From positions 1-32,981 of the forward strand of contig CAMWLR010000020.1 of assembly GCA_947175215.1 (NCBI GenBank): a DNA stretch of 32,981 nt, read 5' to 3'. This document shows, in pieces, positions 24,762 to 32,981 of this stretch; the stretch's first letter is position 1, and every line of letters starts with the position of its first letter. Position numbers and translations under genes: made by a program. The notes beneath the pieces were generated by a model that made no database searches, was not told the DNA's origin, and worked only from the letters and a program-made list of their open reading frames with translations. The stretch comes from an uncultured Porphyromonadaceae bacterium (lineage in GTDB: Bacteria; Bacteroidota; Bacteroidia; Bacteroidales; Muribaculaceae).

Positions 24762-25999
24762 TGGCAACGCGATTAGGTCACGTATGGCATCAGTGGATAA
24801 GTATCAGAGAGAAGAGCTCTCTGATAACGGCCCTGATTACCGGCATATTGATCGGCCTGAGACATTCGCTTTTTTTTACTGTGCCGTTACCCTTAATTTC
24901 TCTGTTCTCCCTGGGGATATTTTTAGCGAAACCGGGGCGACGACCGACAATATGTTTTGCCGTCATAGGCATACTCGCTGCAACAGGTCTATCACTGGCG
25001 TTACATCCCACTCCGTTTTTTTCCTTACGGATGCAACGTTACATAGCATTGATAATAGGGATGTTGTCTCTGTCTCCACTGTTTCAGGATGAGTCGTATA
25101 CTCGATGGCGTATGATAGTGTTGGAGGTGATTTATCTCACGCTATATATTATGGTGGCACTGTCATTCATGTTATGGTTATATTATATTGCACCATGGGG
25201 AGATACGGTGTCAAAGAAGATTTTTCACAACTATGGTTATACGGGTCTGTTCAGCACCGGGTTGATTATGTCATTGGCGGCCGCTATCGTGGCAATTATC
25301 TCGCTTGCACGCTTGCTAGAGAAGAGAGGACCACATCCCGTCATGAGCTATCTGCCGATATTTACCGTATCTTTTATTCTGTGTATAGCCGGAGGCTCGC
25401 GCATCACAGTCGGGGGATTAGGAGTCTCTATAGTTATGCTTCTTATATTCAAGCGTAAACAGGTGGCTCAATTGTTCAGATTACGGTTGTCTCGGTGGAT
25501 TACAGGCGTGGTCTTGATTCTGATTGCAGTGTCTATCCCAAAGGCATATCATTCTTTGAAATTAAAGTCTGATTACGCACAGAGTTACGGTACGATTTTC
25601 TATTCGAGGCATGATCTCTGGAACGCCCGCATAGCAGAGTGGGAGAGTAGCCCGCTGACCGGCATAGGATATGCCAATGAGTTCCCCTCAAGCCGGAATA
25701 ATAACGGCGATCTGACCGTTATGGAACCGGGGTCATCATGGCTGTCGGTATTGAGCTACTCAGGATTGCTCGGTGGAGCGGCATTCGTCTGGTTATTTAT
25801 ATGGTTCGGTCATAAAATTGTAGTGAATCCGCTGTCACGCACAGGGACGCAGTTATCACTCTTTTTGCTCTTTATCCTCAACGGTTTCTCAGAGGGATGG
25901 CTGCTCTTTGCCGGCTCCTTCTTATTCCCGATCTTCTGGCTTGTGGTGTCATTGACCTCATTTAAGGATGAATCAGTCAAAATAGGTATCGGGAAATGA
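24761..25999 (+). CDS. O-antigen ligase-like / Wzy-type polysaccharide membrane protein
   Basis: 412 residues with about ten to eleven membrane helices and one large extracytoplasmic loop, the shape of the WaaL/Wzy (Wzy_C) family. The loop has the family-like pattern SRHDLWNARIAEWESSPLTGIGY, followed by a second stretch (EPGSSWLSVLSYSGLLGG) ahead of the last helices. Such proteins polymerise repeat units or join glycan to lipid A core on the periplasmic face; which one cannot be told here. ATG overlaps the previous stop by one base (TAATG), indicating translational coupling. Confidence 0.75.
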   Translation: MATRLGHVWHQWISIREKSSLITALITGILIGLRHSLFFTVPLPLISLFSLGIFLAKPGRRPTICFAVIGILAATGLSLALHPTPFFSLRMQRYIALIIGMLSLSPLFQDESYTRWRMIVLEVIYLTLYIMVALSFMLWLYYIAPWGDTVSKKIFHNYGYTGLFSTGLIMSLAAAIVAIISLARLLEKRGPHPVMSYLPIFTVSFILCIAGGSRITVGGLGVSIVMLLIFKRKQVAQLFRLRLSRWITGVVLILIAVSIPKAYHSLKLKSDYAQSYGTIFYSRHDLWNARIAEWESSPLTGIGYANEFPSSRNNNGDLTVMEPGSSWLSVLSYSGLLGGAAFVWLFIWFGHKIVVNPLSRTGTQLSLFLLFILNGFSEGWLLFAGSFLFPIFWLVVSLTSFKDESVKIGIGK

Positions 26000-26047
26000 G
26001 GATTTTTGAAGATTATTGAGGTGTTTTTGAGTGTTTTCAGGCTGAAA

Positions 26048-26079
26048 TTTGGTGGTTTAAGAAAAAAGTTATACCTTTG
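26048..26079 (+). promoter_or_regulatory. Strong Bacteroidota promoter of rpsP
   Basis: TTTG (26048-26051), 20 bases, then TACCTTTG (26072-26079). Both elements match the Bacteroidota consensus and spacing, the best in the window. A leader of about 60 bases leads to ATG 26148. Confidence 0.8.
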
Positions 26080-26147
26080 CAGTCGCATTTCCCGGTCACG
26101 GGTTGATCGGGAGACGCAATACAAACTCATTAAACAATTATTTATTA

Positions 26148-26699
26148 ATGGCAACAAAAATCAGACTGCAACGTCATGGTCGCAAGAACTATGCGTTCTA
26201 TCCTATTGTAATCGCCAATAGCAGGGCACCACGTGATGGTAGGTTTATTGAAAGGATTGGTTCGTACAATCCCAACACTAATCCTGCTACTATTACTCTC
26301 AACTTTGAGCGAGCTTTGTATTGGGTCAACGTAGGCGCACAGCCTACAGACACCGTCCGCAGCATCCTTTCTAAAGAGGGTGTACTGCTGATGAAGCACC
26401 TTCAGGGTGGTGTCAAGAAAGGCGCCTTTGATGAGGCTGAGGCACAGCGTCGTTTCGAGGCATGGAAAGCCGGCAAAGAGAAGTCAGTAGAGGCTGTCAA
26501 GGCTTCGGTCGCTGACAAGAAAGCCACCGCTGCCAAAGAGCGTCTTGCCGCCGAGCAGGCCAAGAATGCTGCCAAAGCCGAAGAGGTTGCCAAGAAGAAA
26601 GCCGAACTCGCTGCTGCAAAGGCTGCCGAAGAAGCTGCCAAAGCTGCCGAAGAAGCTCCTGCTGAAGAGGCTCCCGCCACTGAAGCTACTGCCGAATAA
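26148..26699 (+). CDS. rpsP: 30S ribosomal protein S16 with Ala/Lys/Glu-rich tail
   Basis: 183 residues. The core (1 to about 85) begins [14 protein letters not shown] and has [14 protein letters not shown], diagnostic of S16, which binds 16S rRNA in the 5' domain. The remaining 100 residues are a charged helix-forming tail with many AAKAAEEA-type repeats; Bacteroidota S16 proteins commonly carry such a tail, and it is about twice the length of E. coli S16 (82). ATG 26148 is used because an upstream frame (from 26103) has no family similarity. It has its own promoter but sits between glycan genes, not with the usual rimM or trmD. Confidence 0.95.
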   Translation: MATKIRLQRHGRKNYAFYPIVIANSRAPRDGRFIERIGSYNPNTNPATITLNFERALYWVNVGAQPTDTVRSILSKEGVLLMKHLQGGVKKGAFDEAEAQRRFEAWKAGKEKSVEAVKASVADKKATAAKERLAAEQAKNAAKAEEVAKKKAELAAAKAAEEAAKAAEEAPAEEAPATEATAE

Positions 26700-26733
26700 T
26701 CGACTCCGGCTGACAACTTGCTAAACGATCCAA

Positions 26734-26773
26734 AATCCCGGCCGGATGCCCCGTCAGGCAACCTGCCGGGATT
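26734..26773 (+). terminator. Hairpin after rpsP
   Basis: AATCCCGGC (26734-26742) pairs perfectly with GCCGGGATT (26765-26773) with a 22-base loop, then CTGTTAT. A long loop and a poor T tract suggest partial termination, so the following genes may be reached by read-through. Confidence 0.55.
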
Positions 26774-26838
26774 CTGTTATACTTCATACTCAATCACCAA
26801 TCCTTTTTTTGTCAGGTAAATATCTCAATAGTTACACT

Positions 26839-27813
26839 ATGATCAACCCCAAAGTCTCGGTGATAATGCCCAACTATAATTATGCGCGTTATCTGCCTGA
26901 AAGAATCGACTCGGTATTGTCACAGACATATCAGGATTTTGAGATTATCATACTTGACGACTGCTCGACTGACAATTCGCGGGAGATAATCCAGAGATAT
27001 AAGGATAATCCAAAGGTCGTTGAGATAATTTATAACGACAGTAACTCAGGAACTCCGTTCAAGCAATGGTTTAAGGGGATAGAGAGAGCTCGCGGAGAGT
27101 ATATATGGATAGCTGAGACTGATGACAGCGCCAAACCCGACTTTCTTGAAAAGATGGTGTCGGCTCTTGATGCTAATCCATCGGCAGCCCTCGCCATCTC
27201 AGGCACCGAGTGTCTTGACGAAAACGGCAATAAGACCGCTCAGACATTTGACCGCTGGGATACCACTGACGAGCAGGGGGTAGGATACACTAAGTTGTAT
27301 GACGGTCAGAAGTATCTGCGACACAATATGTACTGGGCATGTTATGTCTATAACGCGAGCTGTGTGGTGTTTCGTAAAAGTGCCTTTTACGCCGATGACT
27401 ATACACGCAGTCTGTCAATGCGTAATGCCGGTGACTGGCTCTTCTGGTCAAGAATGTTATGCCACGGAGATATCGTTGAGGTCAGAGAAAAATTGAGTTA
27501 TCTGCGTCGTCACTCGACAAGCGTGACTTATGTCGGAGCGATGAACAACAACCTACTGAAAGAGGATGCCAAGGTAATAAGGGCGATAGAGGATATGACC
27601 AAAGTCGGTCGTTATCGGCGCATGATCCGTCACGGCGAGATGATCAAGCGTGTCAAACGCATGGAGCTGCCTGACGATGTCAAAGAGAGGTATCTCAAAG
27701 AGGTCGTAGACACATTGGACGCAAAGAAATATGAATATGTCATCGAACGTATAAACAAGCCTCTCTCTCAATATTTATCCTTCCTGATCACATCTCGTAA
27801 AGATTTGATATAA
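26839..27813 (+). CDS. Glycosyltransferase family 2 (GT-A fold)
   Basis: 324 residues from ATG 26839 (MINPKVSVIMPNYN). The GT2 marks are VSVIMPNYNYARYL, IIILDDCSTDNS (first acid pair) and IAETDDSAKPDFL (DxD-type metal and nucleotide-sugar site). The C-terminal part has NAGDWLFWSRML, a likely catalytic-base region (ED/GDW-type). A frame extending to 26746 would overlap the rpsP terminator and has no family similarity. Cytoplasmic; donor and acceptor unknown. It is followed by a second GT2 after 17 bases. Confidence 0.85.
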   Translation: MINPKVSVIMPNYNYARYLPERIDSVLSQTYQDFEIIILDDCSTDNSREIIQRYKDNPKVVEIIYNDSNSGTPFKQWFKGIERARGEYIWIAETDDSAKPDFLEKMVSALDANPSAALAISGTECLDENGNKTAQTFDRWDTTDEQGVGYTKLYDGQKYLRHNMYWACYVYNASCVVFRKSAFYADDYTRSLSMRNAGDWLFWSRMLCHGDIVEVREKLSYLRRHSTSVTYVGAMNNNLLKEDAKVIRAIEDMTKVGRYRRMIRHGEMIKRVKRMELPDDVKERYLKEVVDTLDAKKYEYVIERINKPLSQYLSFLITSRKDLI

Positions 27814-27830
27814 TAAGTACACGTCTCATT

Positions 27831-28697
27831 ATGGCAGAAACTCCGGCTGTTTCAATCATTATGCCCGCATATAAGCAGGCTGAATATATCGCAGAGGCGA
27901 TTGAGTCTGTAAAGCGACAGACATGTCAGTCATGGGAACTTATAATCGTCGATGACGGTTCGCCTGATAATGTTGCCGAAGTGGTCGCACCGTTTTGTGA
28001 GGCTGATAAGAGAATAAAGTTTTATCACACAGAGAACACCGGTGTGAGTGCTGCCCGCAATTTTGCCGCCTCAAAGACAAAAGGCGAGTATCTTTTGCCG
28101 TTGGATGCCGATGACACTATCGAGCCGACGTATATTGAGAAATGCCTTAACCGTTTTGCAGAGCATCCCGAGACAGATGTGGTGTATTGTAAGTGGCATT
28201 TCTTTGGCGATGCCCGTAAGACTCCTAAGCTTAGATATAAAGGTTATGATGAGCTCTTGCAGACCAACGGTATTTTTGTTTCGGCAATGATACGCAAAGC
28301 GTCATTTGAGGCTATCGGAGGGTATGACGAGAATATGTACCGGGGGATGGAGGACTGGGAGTTCTGGATCAGATTCCTTAATCACAAATCGATCGTATAT
28401 CAGATACCCGAGGAACTGTTTAATTATCGCATCAAGAAGAACTCGCGCAATGTCGAGGCAAAGAAGCAAGAGCAATTCTTTGACATCGAGATGTATGTGA
28501 TGGGGAAACATCGTGACAAATACCTCACTTTGTTCGGTCGCCCGATTCAAGCTATCAACGAGGCGCTCAAGTATAAACGCAAGTATTATAACATCTGGTA
28601 TAAGAAACTCTGGTATAGTTGCGCGCGATTATTAGGCAACGATATTCTCAAGCGCAGGTTTAACGGTAATAAATTGAGTGACAGTGATCCTGTGTGA
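27831..28697 (+). CDS. Glycosyltransferase family 2 (GT-A fold), second
   Basis: 288 residues. PAVSIIMPAYKQAEYI, LIIVDDGSPDN, GVSAARNFAASKTKGEYLLPLDADD (DxD) and GGYDENMYRGMEDWEFWIRF (ED of the catalytic base) are all standard GT2. The basic, aromatic C-terminal stretch (KYKRKYYNIWYKKLWYS, about 249-265) may dock on the membrane. Same operon as the previous GT2. Probable role in building the same surface glycan as the GT4/WcaF/ligase genes on the other side of rpsP. Confidence 0.85.
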   Translation: MAETPAVSIIMPAYKQAEYIAEAIESVKRQTCQSWELIIVDDGSPDNVAEVVAPFCEADKRIKFYHTENTGVSAARNFAASKTKGEYLLPLDADDTIEPTYIEKCLNRFAEHPETDVVYCKWHFFGDARKTPKLRYKGYDELLQTNGIFVSAMIRKASFEAIGGYDENMYRGMEDWEFWIRFLNHKSIVYQIPEELFNYRIKKNSRNVEAKKQEQFFDIEMYVMGKHRDKYLTLFGRPIQAINEALKYKRKYYNIWYKKLWYSCARLLGNDILKRRFNGNKLSDSDPV

Positions 28698-28775
28698 TTA
28701 TAATGGCAAACAATATTTTTTGAAATTTTACCGATTAAAATTGCTTCAGAATAGTGTAAATCAGAGAAAAAGTGC

Positions 28776-28783
28776 TAACTTTG
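28776..28783 (+). promoter_or_regulatory. -7 box TAACTTTG of thrS
   Basis: Perfect TAnnTTTG; start expected about 28788-28790, giving a leader of about 139 bases before ATG 28928. No clear TTTG at -33. Confidence 0.6.
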
Positions 28784-28803
28784 TGACGATTTTTGCGCAT
28801 TGA

Positions 28804-28901
28804 CCTCCTGCAATCCCATTCTCTTGTTGTTTTTGAGGATAGTCAGGAGGCGTTTTGCCGCAAGACATATTGTTGTTTGGTTGCCATGTTGTTTGTGGCA
28901 A
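28804..28901 (+). promoter_or_regulatory. Structured leader of thrS
   Basis: CCTCCTG (28804-28810) pairs with CAGGAGG (28844-28850), followed by CGTTTTG; TTGCCA (28881-28886) pairs with TGGCAA (28896-28901). The leader length and paired elements suggest control of thrS by RNA structure (attenuation, or translational feedback as in E. coli thrS). A very short ATG frame of seven codons (28885-28908) has no threonine codons, so a classic threonine leader peptide is not seen. Confidence 0.4.
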
Positions 28902-28927
28902 TTGATTGATAAACAAAGTTATAAAGA

Positions 28928-30859
28928 ATGATTAACATTACTTTTCCCGATAATTCGGTAAAACAGTTTGAGGCAGGAGCAACTCCCCTCGAAATCGCCC
29001 GCAGTCTCTCACCGCAGCTCGCACGCGAGGTGTTGGCGGCATCCGTAAACGATCAAGAGTGGGATCTCAGTCGTCCTATCAACCAAGACGCCACAATCAA
29101 ACTGTTTAAATGGGATGATCCCGAGGGGAAACATGCTTTCTGGCACTCTTCGGCTCACCTTTTGGCTGAGGCTCTCCAGGAGCTTTATCCCGGAGTCAAA
29201 TTCGGTATCGGTCCGGCCATCGAAAACGGATTTTATTATGATATTGACCCCAACGGTCACAATATAACGGCGGCCGACTTCCCCGCTATCGAGGCCAAGA
29301 TGCTCGAACTGGCCCGTCGCGACGAGCAGATCATCAGAGTTGATATCTCAAAGGCAGATGCGCTCAAGATGTTTGGCGACCGCAACGAGGAATATAAGTG
29401 CGAGCTTATCTCAGAGCTCGAGGACGGTAAAATCACCACCTATACCCAAGGGGCATTTACCGATCTTTGCCGTGGGCCGCACCTCCCATCGACAGGCGTC
29501 ATCAAGGCTTGTAAGGTGATGTCGCTGGCCGGAGCTTACTGGCGCGGTGATGAGAAGCGCAACCAGCTGGTGCGCGTATACGGCATCACCTTCCCCAAGA
29601 AAAAGATGCTCGATGAGTATCTTGTTCTCCTTGAAGAAGCCAAGAAACGTGACCACCGTAAACTCGGTAAGGAGATGGAGCTCTTTGCATTCTCGACAAA
29701 TGTCGGTGCAGGTCTTCCGCTCTGGCTTCCCAAAGGTGCAGCTCTGCGCGATCGCCTTGAACAGTTCCTCCGCAAGATTCAGAAGAAATACGGTTACAAG
29801 CAGGTAATCACACCGCATATCGGTAATAAACAGTTATATGTGACCTCAGGCCACTATGCCAAGTATGGTAAAGACTCATTCCAGCCCATACATACTCCGC
29901 AGGAGGGTGAGGAATATATGCTCAAACCGATGAATTGCCCTCACCACTGTGAGATTTTCAAGACGTCGCCCCGTTCATACCGCGACCTGCCCCTGCGTCT
30001 TGCAGAGTTCGGCACTGTTTACCGCTATGAGCAAACCGGTGAGCTGCACGGCCTGACCCGTGTACGCGGATTCACCCAGGATGATGCCCACATCTTCTGC
30101 GCGCCTGATCAGATTAAGGATGAGTTCCTTAAGGTAATGGATATCATCCTGTATATCTTCAACGCACTCAAGTTTGATAACTATGAGGCACAGATCTCGC
30201 TGCGTGACCCCAATAATAAGGAGAAATATATCGGCTCTGACGAGAACTGGCATCTGGCCGAGCAGGCTATCATCGAGGCCTGTGAGGAGAAGGGGCTTAA
30301 AGCACGCAAGGAGCTTGGCGAAGCCGCGTTCTACGGGCCAAAACTTGACTTCATGGTCAAGGATGCTATCGGCCGTCGTTGGCAGCTGGGTACCATTCAG
30401 GTCGACTACAACCTGCCTGAGCGTTTCCAGCTCGAATATACAGGCGCAGACAATCAGAAGCATCGTCCGGTGATGATTCACCGTGCTCCGTTCGGTTCGC
30501 TCGAGCGCTTTGTGGCCGTACTTCTCGAACATACGGCCGGTAAGTTCCCCCTGTGGCTCTCACCCGAGCAGGCTATCATCCTGCCGATCTCAGAGAAGTT
30601 TAATGACTACGCCTACAAGGTGGCAGACCAGCTCAACGAACTCGATGTACGCGTGACTGTCGATGACCGTAATGAGAAGATCGGCCGCAAGATCAGAGAC
30701 AATGAGCTGAAGCGCATCCCCTATATGCTCATTGTCGGAGAGAAAGAGGCCGAAAACGGCGAGGTATCCGTGCGCAAGCAGGGTGAAGGCGACAAGGGCA
30801 CAATGAAAATTGCCGAATTTGCCGATGAGATCGCCCGTCTTGTAAAAGATCTTCAGTAA
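28928..30859 (+). CDS. thrS: Threonine-tRNA ligase
   Basis: 643 residues, full length. In order: TGS domain (1-62), editing (SAD) domain with [11 protein letters not shown] (HxxxH) and the Cys of [11 protein letters not shown] near 185, catalytic class II domain from about 240 and anticodon-binding domain (545-643). Zinc-site and class II motifs: [10 protein letters not shown] (zinc Cys), motif 2 [26 protein letters not shown] (with the zinc His), and motif 3 [18 protein letters not shown]. It charges tRNA-Thr and removes mis-charged serine. It leads the cluster with infC, rpmI and rplT, 16 bases before infC. Confidence 0.97.
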   Translation: MINITFPDNSVKQFEAGATPLEIARSLSPQLAREVLAASVNDQEWDLSRPINQDATIKLFKWDDPEGKHAFWHSSAHLLAEALQELYPGVKFGIGPAIENGFYYDIDPNGHNITAADFPAIEAKMLELARRDEQIIRVDISKADALKMFGDRNEEYKCELISELEDGKITTYTQGAFTDLCRGPHLPSTGVIKACKVMSLAGAYWRGDEKRNQLVRVYGITFPKKKMLDEYLVLLEEAKKRDHRKLGKEMELFAFSTNVGAGLPLWLPKGAALRDRLEQFLRKIQKKYGYKQVITPHIGNKQLYVTSGHYAKYGKDSFQPIHTPQEGEEYMLKPMNCPHHCEIFKTSPRSYRDLPLRLAEFGTVYRYEQTGELHGLTRVRGFTQDDAHIFCAPDQIKDEFLKVMDIILYIFNALKFDNYEAQISLRDPNNKEKYIGSDENWHLAEQAIIEACEEKGLKARKELGEAAFYGPKLDFMVKDAIGRRWQLGTIQVDYNLPERFQLEYTGADNQKHRPVMIHRAPFGSLERFVAVLLEHTAGKFPLWLSPEQAIILPISEKFNDYAYKVADQLNELDVRVTVDDRNEKIGRKIRDNELKRIPYMLIVGEKEAENGEVSVRKQGEGDKGTMKIAEFADEIARLVKDLQ

Positions 30860-30875
30860 CACCAACTAACAATTA

Positions 30876-31694
30876 ATGGATAAGAAACCCACTAACTCCG
30901 GAGGTTCACGACCCTCCAGCTATGGTAGCTCCTCACACAACGGCGGAGCGCCCCGTCAGGCCGGAAGCGGCCCGCACACCTCATCTTCACAGGGCTCATA
31001 CGGCCAGCGCACTCAGGGCGGTCAGCACCCTGCAGGCACTTCGGCACCCCGTCCCGCCGGTTCCGCCCCCGGTCGTCCCGGTGGCTTTTCCGGCCCGCGC
31101 CCGGGAGGGCCTCGTCCCGGAGGATTCAGTGGCCCTCGTCCCGGAGGTATGCGTCCGCCGTTAAACGGCCCTCGTCCGCCGCGCAAAGAGGAACCCTATA
31201 ATATTAACGAGCGCATCCACGCCAAAGAGGTGCGTCTGGTCGGTGACAATGTCGAGAACGGTATCGTATCAATACAGCAGGCATTAAAACTGGCAGATGA
31301 ACTCGAACTCGACCTGGTCGAAATCTCACCCACCGCACAGCCCCCGGTATGCAAGATACTCGATTACTCTAAATTCCTGTATCAGCAGAAGAAGCGTCAG
31401 AAAGAGCAGAAAGCCAAGGCTACCAAGGTAGTGGTAAAGGAGATTAGATTCGGACCTCAGACCGACGACCACGACTACAACTTCAAACTCAAGCATGCCC
31501 AGAGCTTCCTGCAAGAGGGCTCAAAGGTCAAGGCATATGTATTTTTCAAAGGCCGCTCAATCCTCTTTAAGGAGCAGGGCGAAGTGCTGTTGCTCAGATT
31601 TGCCAATGATCTCGAGGAGCTTGGTAAGGTCGAGCAGATGCCGGTGCTCGAGGGTAAGCGCATGACAATCATGCTTTCACCCAAGAAAAAATAA
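30876..31694 (+). CDS. infC: Translation initiation factor IF-3 with long disordered N-terminal extension
   Basis: 272 residues. The family core begins near residue 106 ([18 protein letters not shown]) and runs to the end: IF3-N, the Lys-rich linker [16 protein letters not shown] and IF3-C ([37 protein letters not shown]). E. coli IF-3 is 180 residues. The first 105 residues are low-complexity Gly/Pro/Ser/Arg with two copies of FSGPRPGG (71-78 and 84-91) and no hydrophobic core, so probably disordered. An internal ATG at 31149 (Met92) would give a normal-length IF-3 of 181 residues; a GGAGG lies directly before it, too close for ideal SD use. IF-3 checks the start codon on the 30S subunit. 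Sits 16 bases after thrS and is followed by rpmI. Confidence 0.93.
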   Translation: MDKKPTNSGGSRPSSYGSSSHNGGAPRQAGSGPHTSSSQGSYGQRTQGGQHPAGTSAPRPAGSAPGRPGGFSGPRPGGPRPGGFSGPRPGGMRPPLNGPRPPRKEEPYNINERIHAKEVRLVGDNVENGIVSIQQALKLADELELDLVEISPTAQPPVCKILDYSKFLYQQKKRQKEQKAKATKVVVKEIRFGPQTDDHDYNFKLKHAQSFLQEGSKVKAYVFFKGRSILFKEQGEVLLLRFANDLEELGKVEQMPVLEGKRMTIMLSPKKK

Positions 31695-31788
31695 AAAATT
31701 CATATCCCGAGGCAATAAAGCCGACAGATATGCGTTACATAAGATGGTGTCTCTGACATCAAACTAATCAATTCATAATTTAATAAAA

Positions 31789-31986
31789 ATGCCAAAGATT
31801 AAGACTAATTCCGGTGCCAAAAAGAGGTTCGCCCTTACCGGAACAGGAAAGATCAAGAGAAAACATGCTTACAAAAGTCACATTCTGACGAAGAAGACCA
31901 AGAAGCAGAAGAGAAACCTTACCCACTTCGGCACAGTCAACAAAGCAGACGAAGCCAACGTAAAGGCATTACTTGGCCTGAAGTAA
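31789..31986 (+). CDS. rpmI: 50S ribosomal protein L35
   Basis: 65 residues, standard length and very basic: [21 protein letters not shown], then [22 protein letters not shown], diagnostic of L35. It is 94 bases after infC and is separated from rplT by an unusually long 237-base gap. A CATATC/GATATG inverted repeat lies in the infC-rpmI gap (31700-31730). Confidence 0.96.
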   Translation: MPKIKTNSGAKKRFALTGTGKIKRKHAYKSHILTKKTKKQKRNLTHFGTVNKADEANVKALLGLK

Positions 31987-31995
31987 CACCGTCGT

Positions 31996-32190
31996 CATCG
32001 ACGTCGATGTATCTTCAACCCGAAGGGTTTTGAGACCTTGTGTCTCAAACCATCAAATCCCCGTCAGTCCGCGCTACTCTTGACGCCGGACGTCAGGGCG
32101 AAGGCAACCGGGCCGGCCTGAGTAATACCAAGTGGTCCGCAATCTATTAACCGAGTGTCATGCCATAAGAGCAACCGCAGTCAATGACAC
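31996..32190 (+). promoter_or_regulatory. Hairpin-rich rpmI-rplT spacer, candidate ribosomal-protein leader
   Basis: Four inverted repeats in 195 bases: the perfect palindrome CATCGACGTCGATG (31996-32009); TTTGAGAC/GTCTCAAA (32029-32036 with 32042-32049, preceded by AACCC/GGGTT at 32017-32029); TCAGG/CCTGA (32093-32097 with 32117-32121, GC-rich inside); and GTGTCAT/ATGACAC (32155-32161 with 32184-32190), ending 33 bases before the rplT ATG. No coding frame and no -7 box. L20 regulates its own operon in other bacteria by binding such RNA; a similar role here is inference. Confidence 0.45.
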
Positions 32191-32223
32191 GGTAGCCGCT
32201 GACATTCAAAACTTGTCAAAACA

Positions 32224-32571
32224 ATGCCAAGATCAGTCAACCACGTAGCATCACGTGCACGTCGTAAGAAAATCCTGAAACTCACTCGCGGTTACTTCGG
32301 TTGCCGTCGTAACGTGTGGACCGTTGCCAAGAATACTTGGGAAAAAGGTCTTACCTACGCTTACCGCGACCGCAAGAACAAAAAGCGCAATTTCCGTGCT
32401 CTTTGGATTCAGCGTATCAATGCCGCTGCCCGCATGGAGGGTCTTTCTTACTCACAGCTCATGGGCCTTATCCACAAAGCCGGTATCGAGATCAACCGCA
32501 AGGTGCTCGCCGACCTGGCCCTCAACAATCCTGCCGCTTTCAAGGCAGTGGTTGATAAGGTAAAGGCATAA
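32224..32571 (+). CDS. rplT: 50S ribosomal protein L20
   Basis: 115 residues, standard length. [30 protein letters not shown] at the start, followed by [25 protein letters not shown] and [26 protein letters not shown], all typical of L20. It binds 23S rRNA early in 50S assembly and in several bacteria also represses its own mRNA. Last gene of the thrS-infC-rpmI-rplT cluster; a small hairpin (ATAATGC/GCATTAT, 32568-32586) covers the stop codon. Confidence 0.96.
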   Translation: MPRSVNHVASRARRKKILKLTRGYFGCRRNVWTVAKNTWEKGLTYAYRDRKNKKRNFRALWIQRINAAARMEGLSYSQLMGLIHKAGIEINRKVLADLALNNPAAFKAVVDKVKA

Positions 32572-32640
32572 TGCAATAAGCATTATACTTTACATGCCGT
32601 TATGCAATCCGCTCAACCGGGTTGCCGACAACAACCACAT

Positions 32641-32677
32641 AACCGCCCGTGGCCTCAGGTCCGGGCGGTTTCTTTGT
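32641..32677 (+). terminator. Rho-independent terminator after rplT
   Basis: AACCGCCCG (32641-32649) pairs with CGGGCGGTT (32662-32670), then TCTTTG. GTTATG (32599-32604) could pair with CATAAC (32638-32643), which overlaps the left arm of the terminator. The known Bacteroidales-1 RNA family is often found just after the L20 gene, so part of 32590-32677 might belong to such an RNA; no consensus -7 box is present (TATACTTTAC at 32584-32593 is the nearest). Confidence 0.75.
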
Positions 32678-32701
32678 AATCTATTGATAATAAAAAAAAT
32701 G

Positions 32702-32752
32702 GCAGATACAGATTTTTTCATTATATTTACATCCACAATGAATTGTATCTGC
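32702..32752. repeat. Inverted repeat before the last gene
   Basis: GCAGATACA (32702-32710) pairs with TGTATCTGC (32744-32752), and inside it TTCATT (32717-32722) with AATGAA (32737-32742). The structure ends eight bases before ATG 32761 and encloses a TATATTTA that resembles a -7 box. Could be an operator or a 5' hairpin controlling translation. Confidence 0.4.
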
Positions 32753-32760
32753 TATTAACG

Positions 32761-32981
32761 ATGAAAAGATTTTTATTATCATTATTTGCATTATCAGCCG
32801 CCACGGGACTTGCTTTGGCCGATTATACCTACTTGTCGATCAAGCATAAAGACGGGCACGTCACCACGGTAAGTGCAGCCGGGGCTGAGTTGACCGTAGC
32901 TGACGGGACTCTCAGCATAAGCACTCCTCGCTTACTGACGGCGCATCCGGAAGTCAGAAAGGATGTATCGTCTGCAAGGGA
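32761..32981 (+). CDS. Exported protein of unknown function, N-terminal part (runs off window)
   Basis: ATG 32761 opens a frame that is still open after 73 codons at the edge. MKRFLLSLFALSAATGLALA is a clear signal peptide, with cleavage likely after ALA. The mature start (DYTYLSIKHKDGHVTTVSAAGAELT) alternates polar and hydrophobic residues, consistent with beta structure. I do not recognise a family. Separated from rplT by a terminator, so it is its own unit. Confidence 0.7.
   Translation, partial: MKRFLLSLFALSAATGLALADYTYLSIKHKDGHVTTVSAAGAELTVADGTLSISTPRLLTAHPEVRKDVSSAR

Noticed and set aside
26103-26147. Upstream extension of S16
   Set aside because: The segment lies within the rpsP leader and has no S16 similarity; MATKIRLQ is the family start.
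28885-28908. Leader peptide for threonine attenuation
   Set aside because: The seven-codon frame has no threonine codon and no ribosome-binding site.
1-32981. CRISPR arrays, rRNA and tRNA genes
   Set aside because: No regularly spaced direct repeats and no rRNA or complete tRNA folds were seen by eye.

Overview
The window comes from the chromosome of a member of the Bacteroidota, most likely order Bacteroidales; the mid-GC coding style and gene content would fit Muribaculaceae-like gut bacteria, but the family is an inference. Evidence seen in the sequence: repeated Bacteroidota -7 promoter boxes (TAnnTTTG, several with a TTTG-like -33), very few strong Shine-Dalgarno sites, and the layout gyrA-TPR gene divergent from clpC, then htpG, rpsP and thrS-infC-rpmI-rplT.

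Left end (1-3240) is AT-richer and decayed. It holds the 5' part of a probable N6-adenine DNA methyltransferase running off the edge, a set of nested inverted repeats in front of it, a candidate free-standing small RNA with its own promoter and terminator (about 733-845), a mutated IS3-family element (about 846-2290) that cuts a RibD_C/dihydrofolate-reductase-like gene after 54 codons, and a C-terminal scrap of an IS5-type transposase.

From 3248 the genes look intact. A minus-strand metal pair (SO_0444-type permease with HMA tail, and an AraC-type regulator with an N-terminal HMA-like domain) is followed by a TPR lipid/periplasm-directed protein and gyrA. Divergently, clpC and htpG form a chaperone block. 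Then comes a three-gene outer-membrane modification operon (POTRA-less BamA/TamA-like barrel, phosphoethanolamine transferase, acyltransferase), converging on a BlaI/BlaR1-type pair (20629-18581). A cluster of AACTAA/TTAGTT palindromes lies between blaI and the divergent ahpCF operon, one exactly within the blaI promoter spacer and one just before ahpC, which suggests that both are under the BlaI-type repressor.

The right third contains a surface-glycan block (GT4, WcaF-like acetyltransferase, O-antigen-ligase-like protein, then two GT2 enzymes) interrupted by rpsP with its own excellent promoter, and the translation cluster thrS-infC-rpmI-rplT. IF3 carries an unusual Gly/Pro/Arg/Ser-rich N-terminal extension of about 105 residues, and the rpmI-rplT gap is a long hairpin-rich spacer that could be a ribosomal-protein leader. 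The window ends in the start of an exported protein of unknown function.
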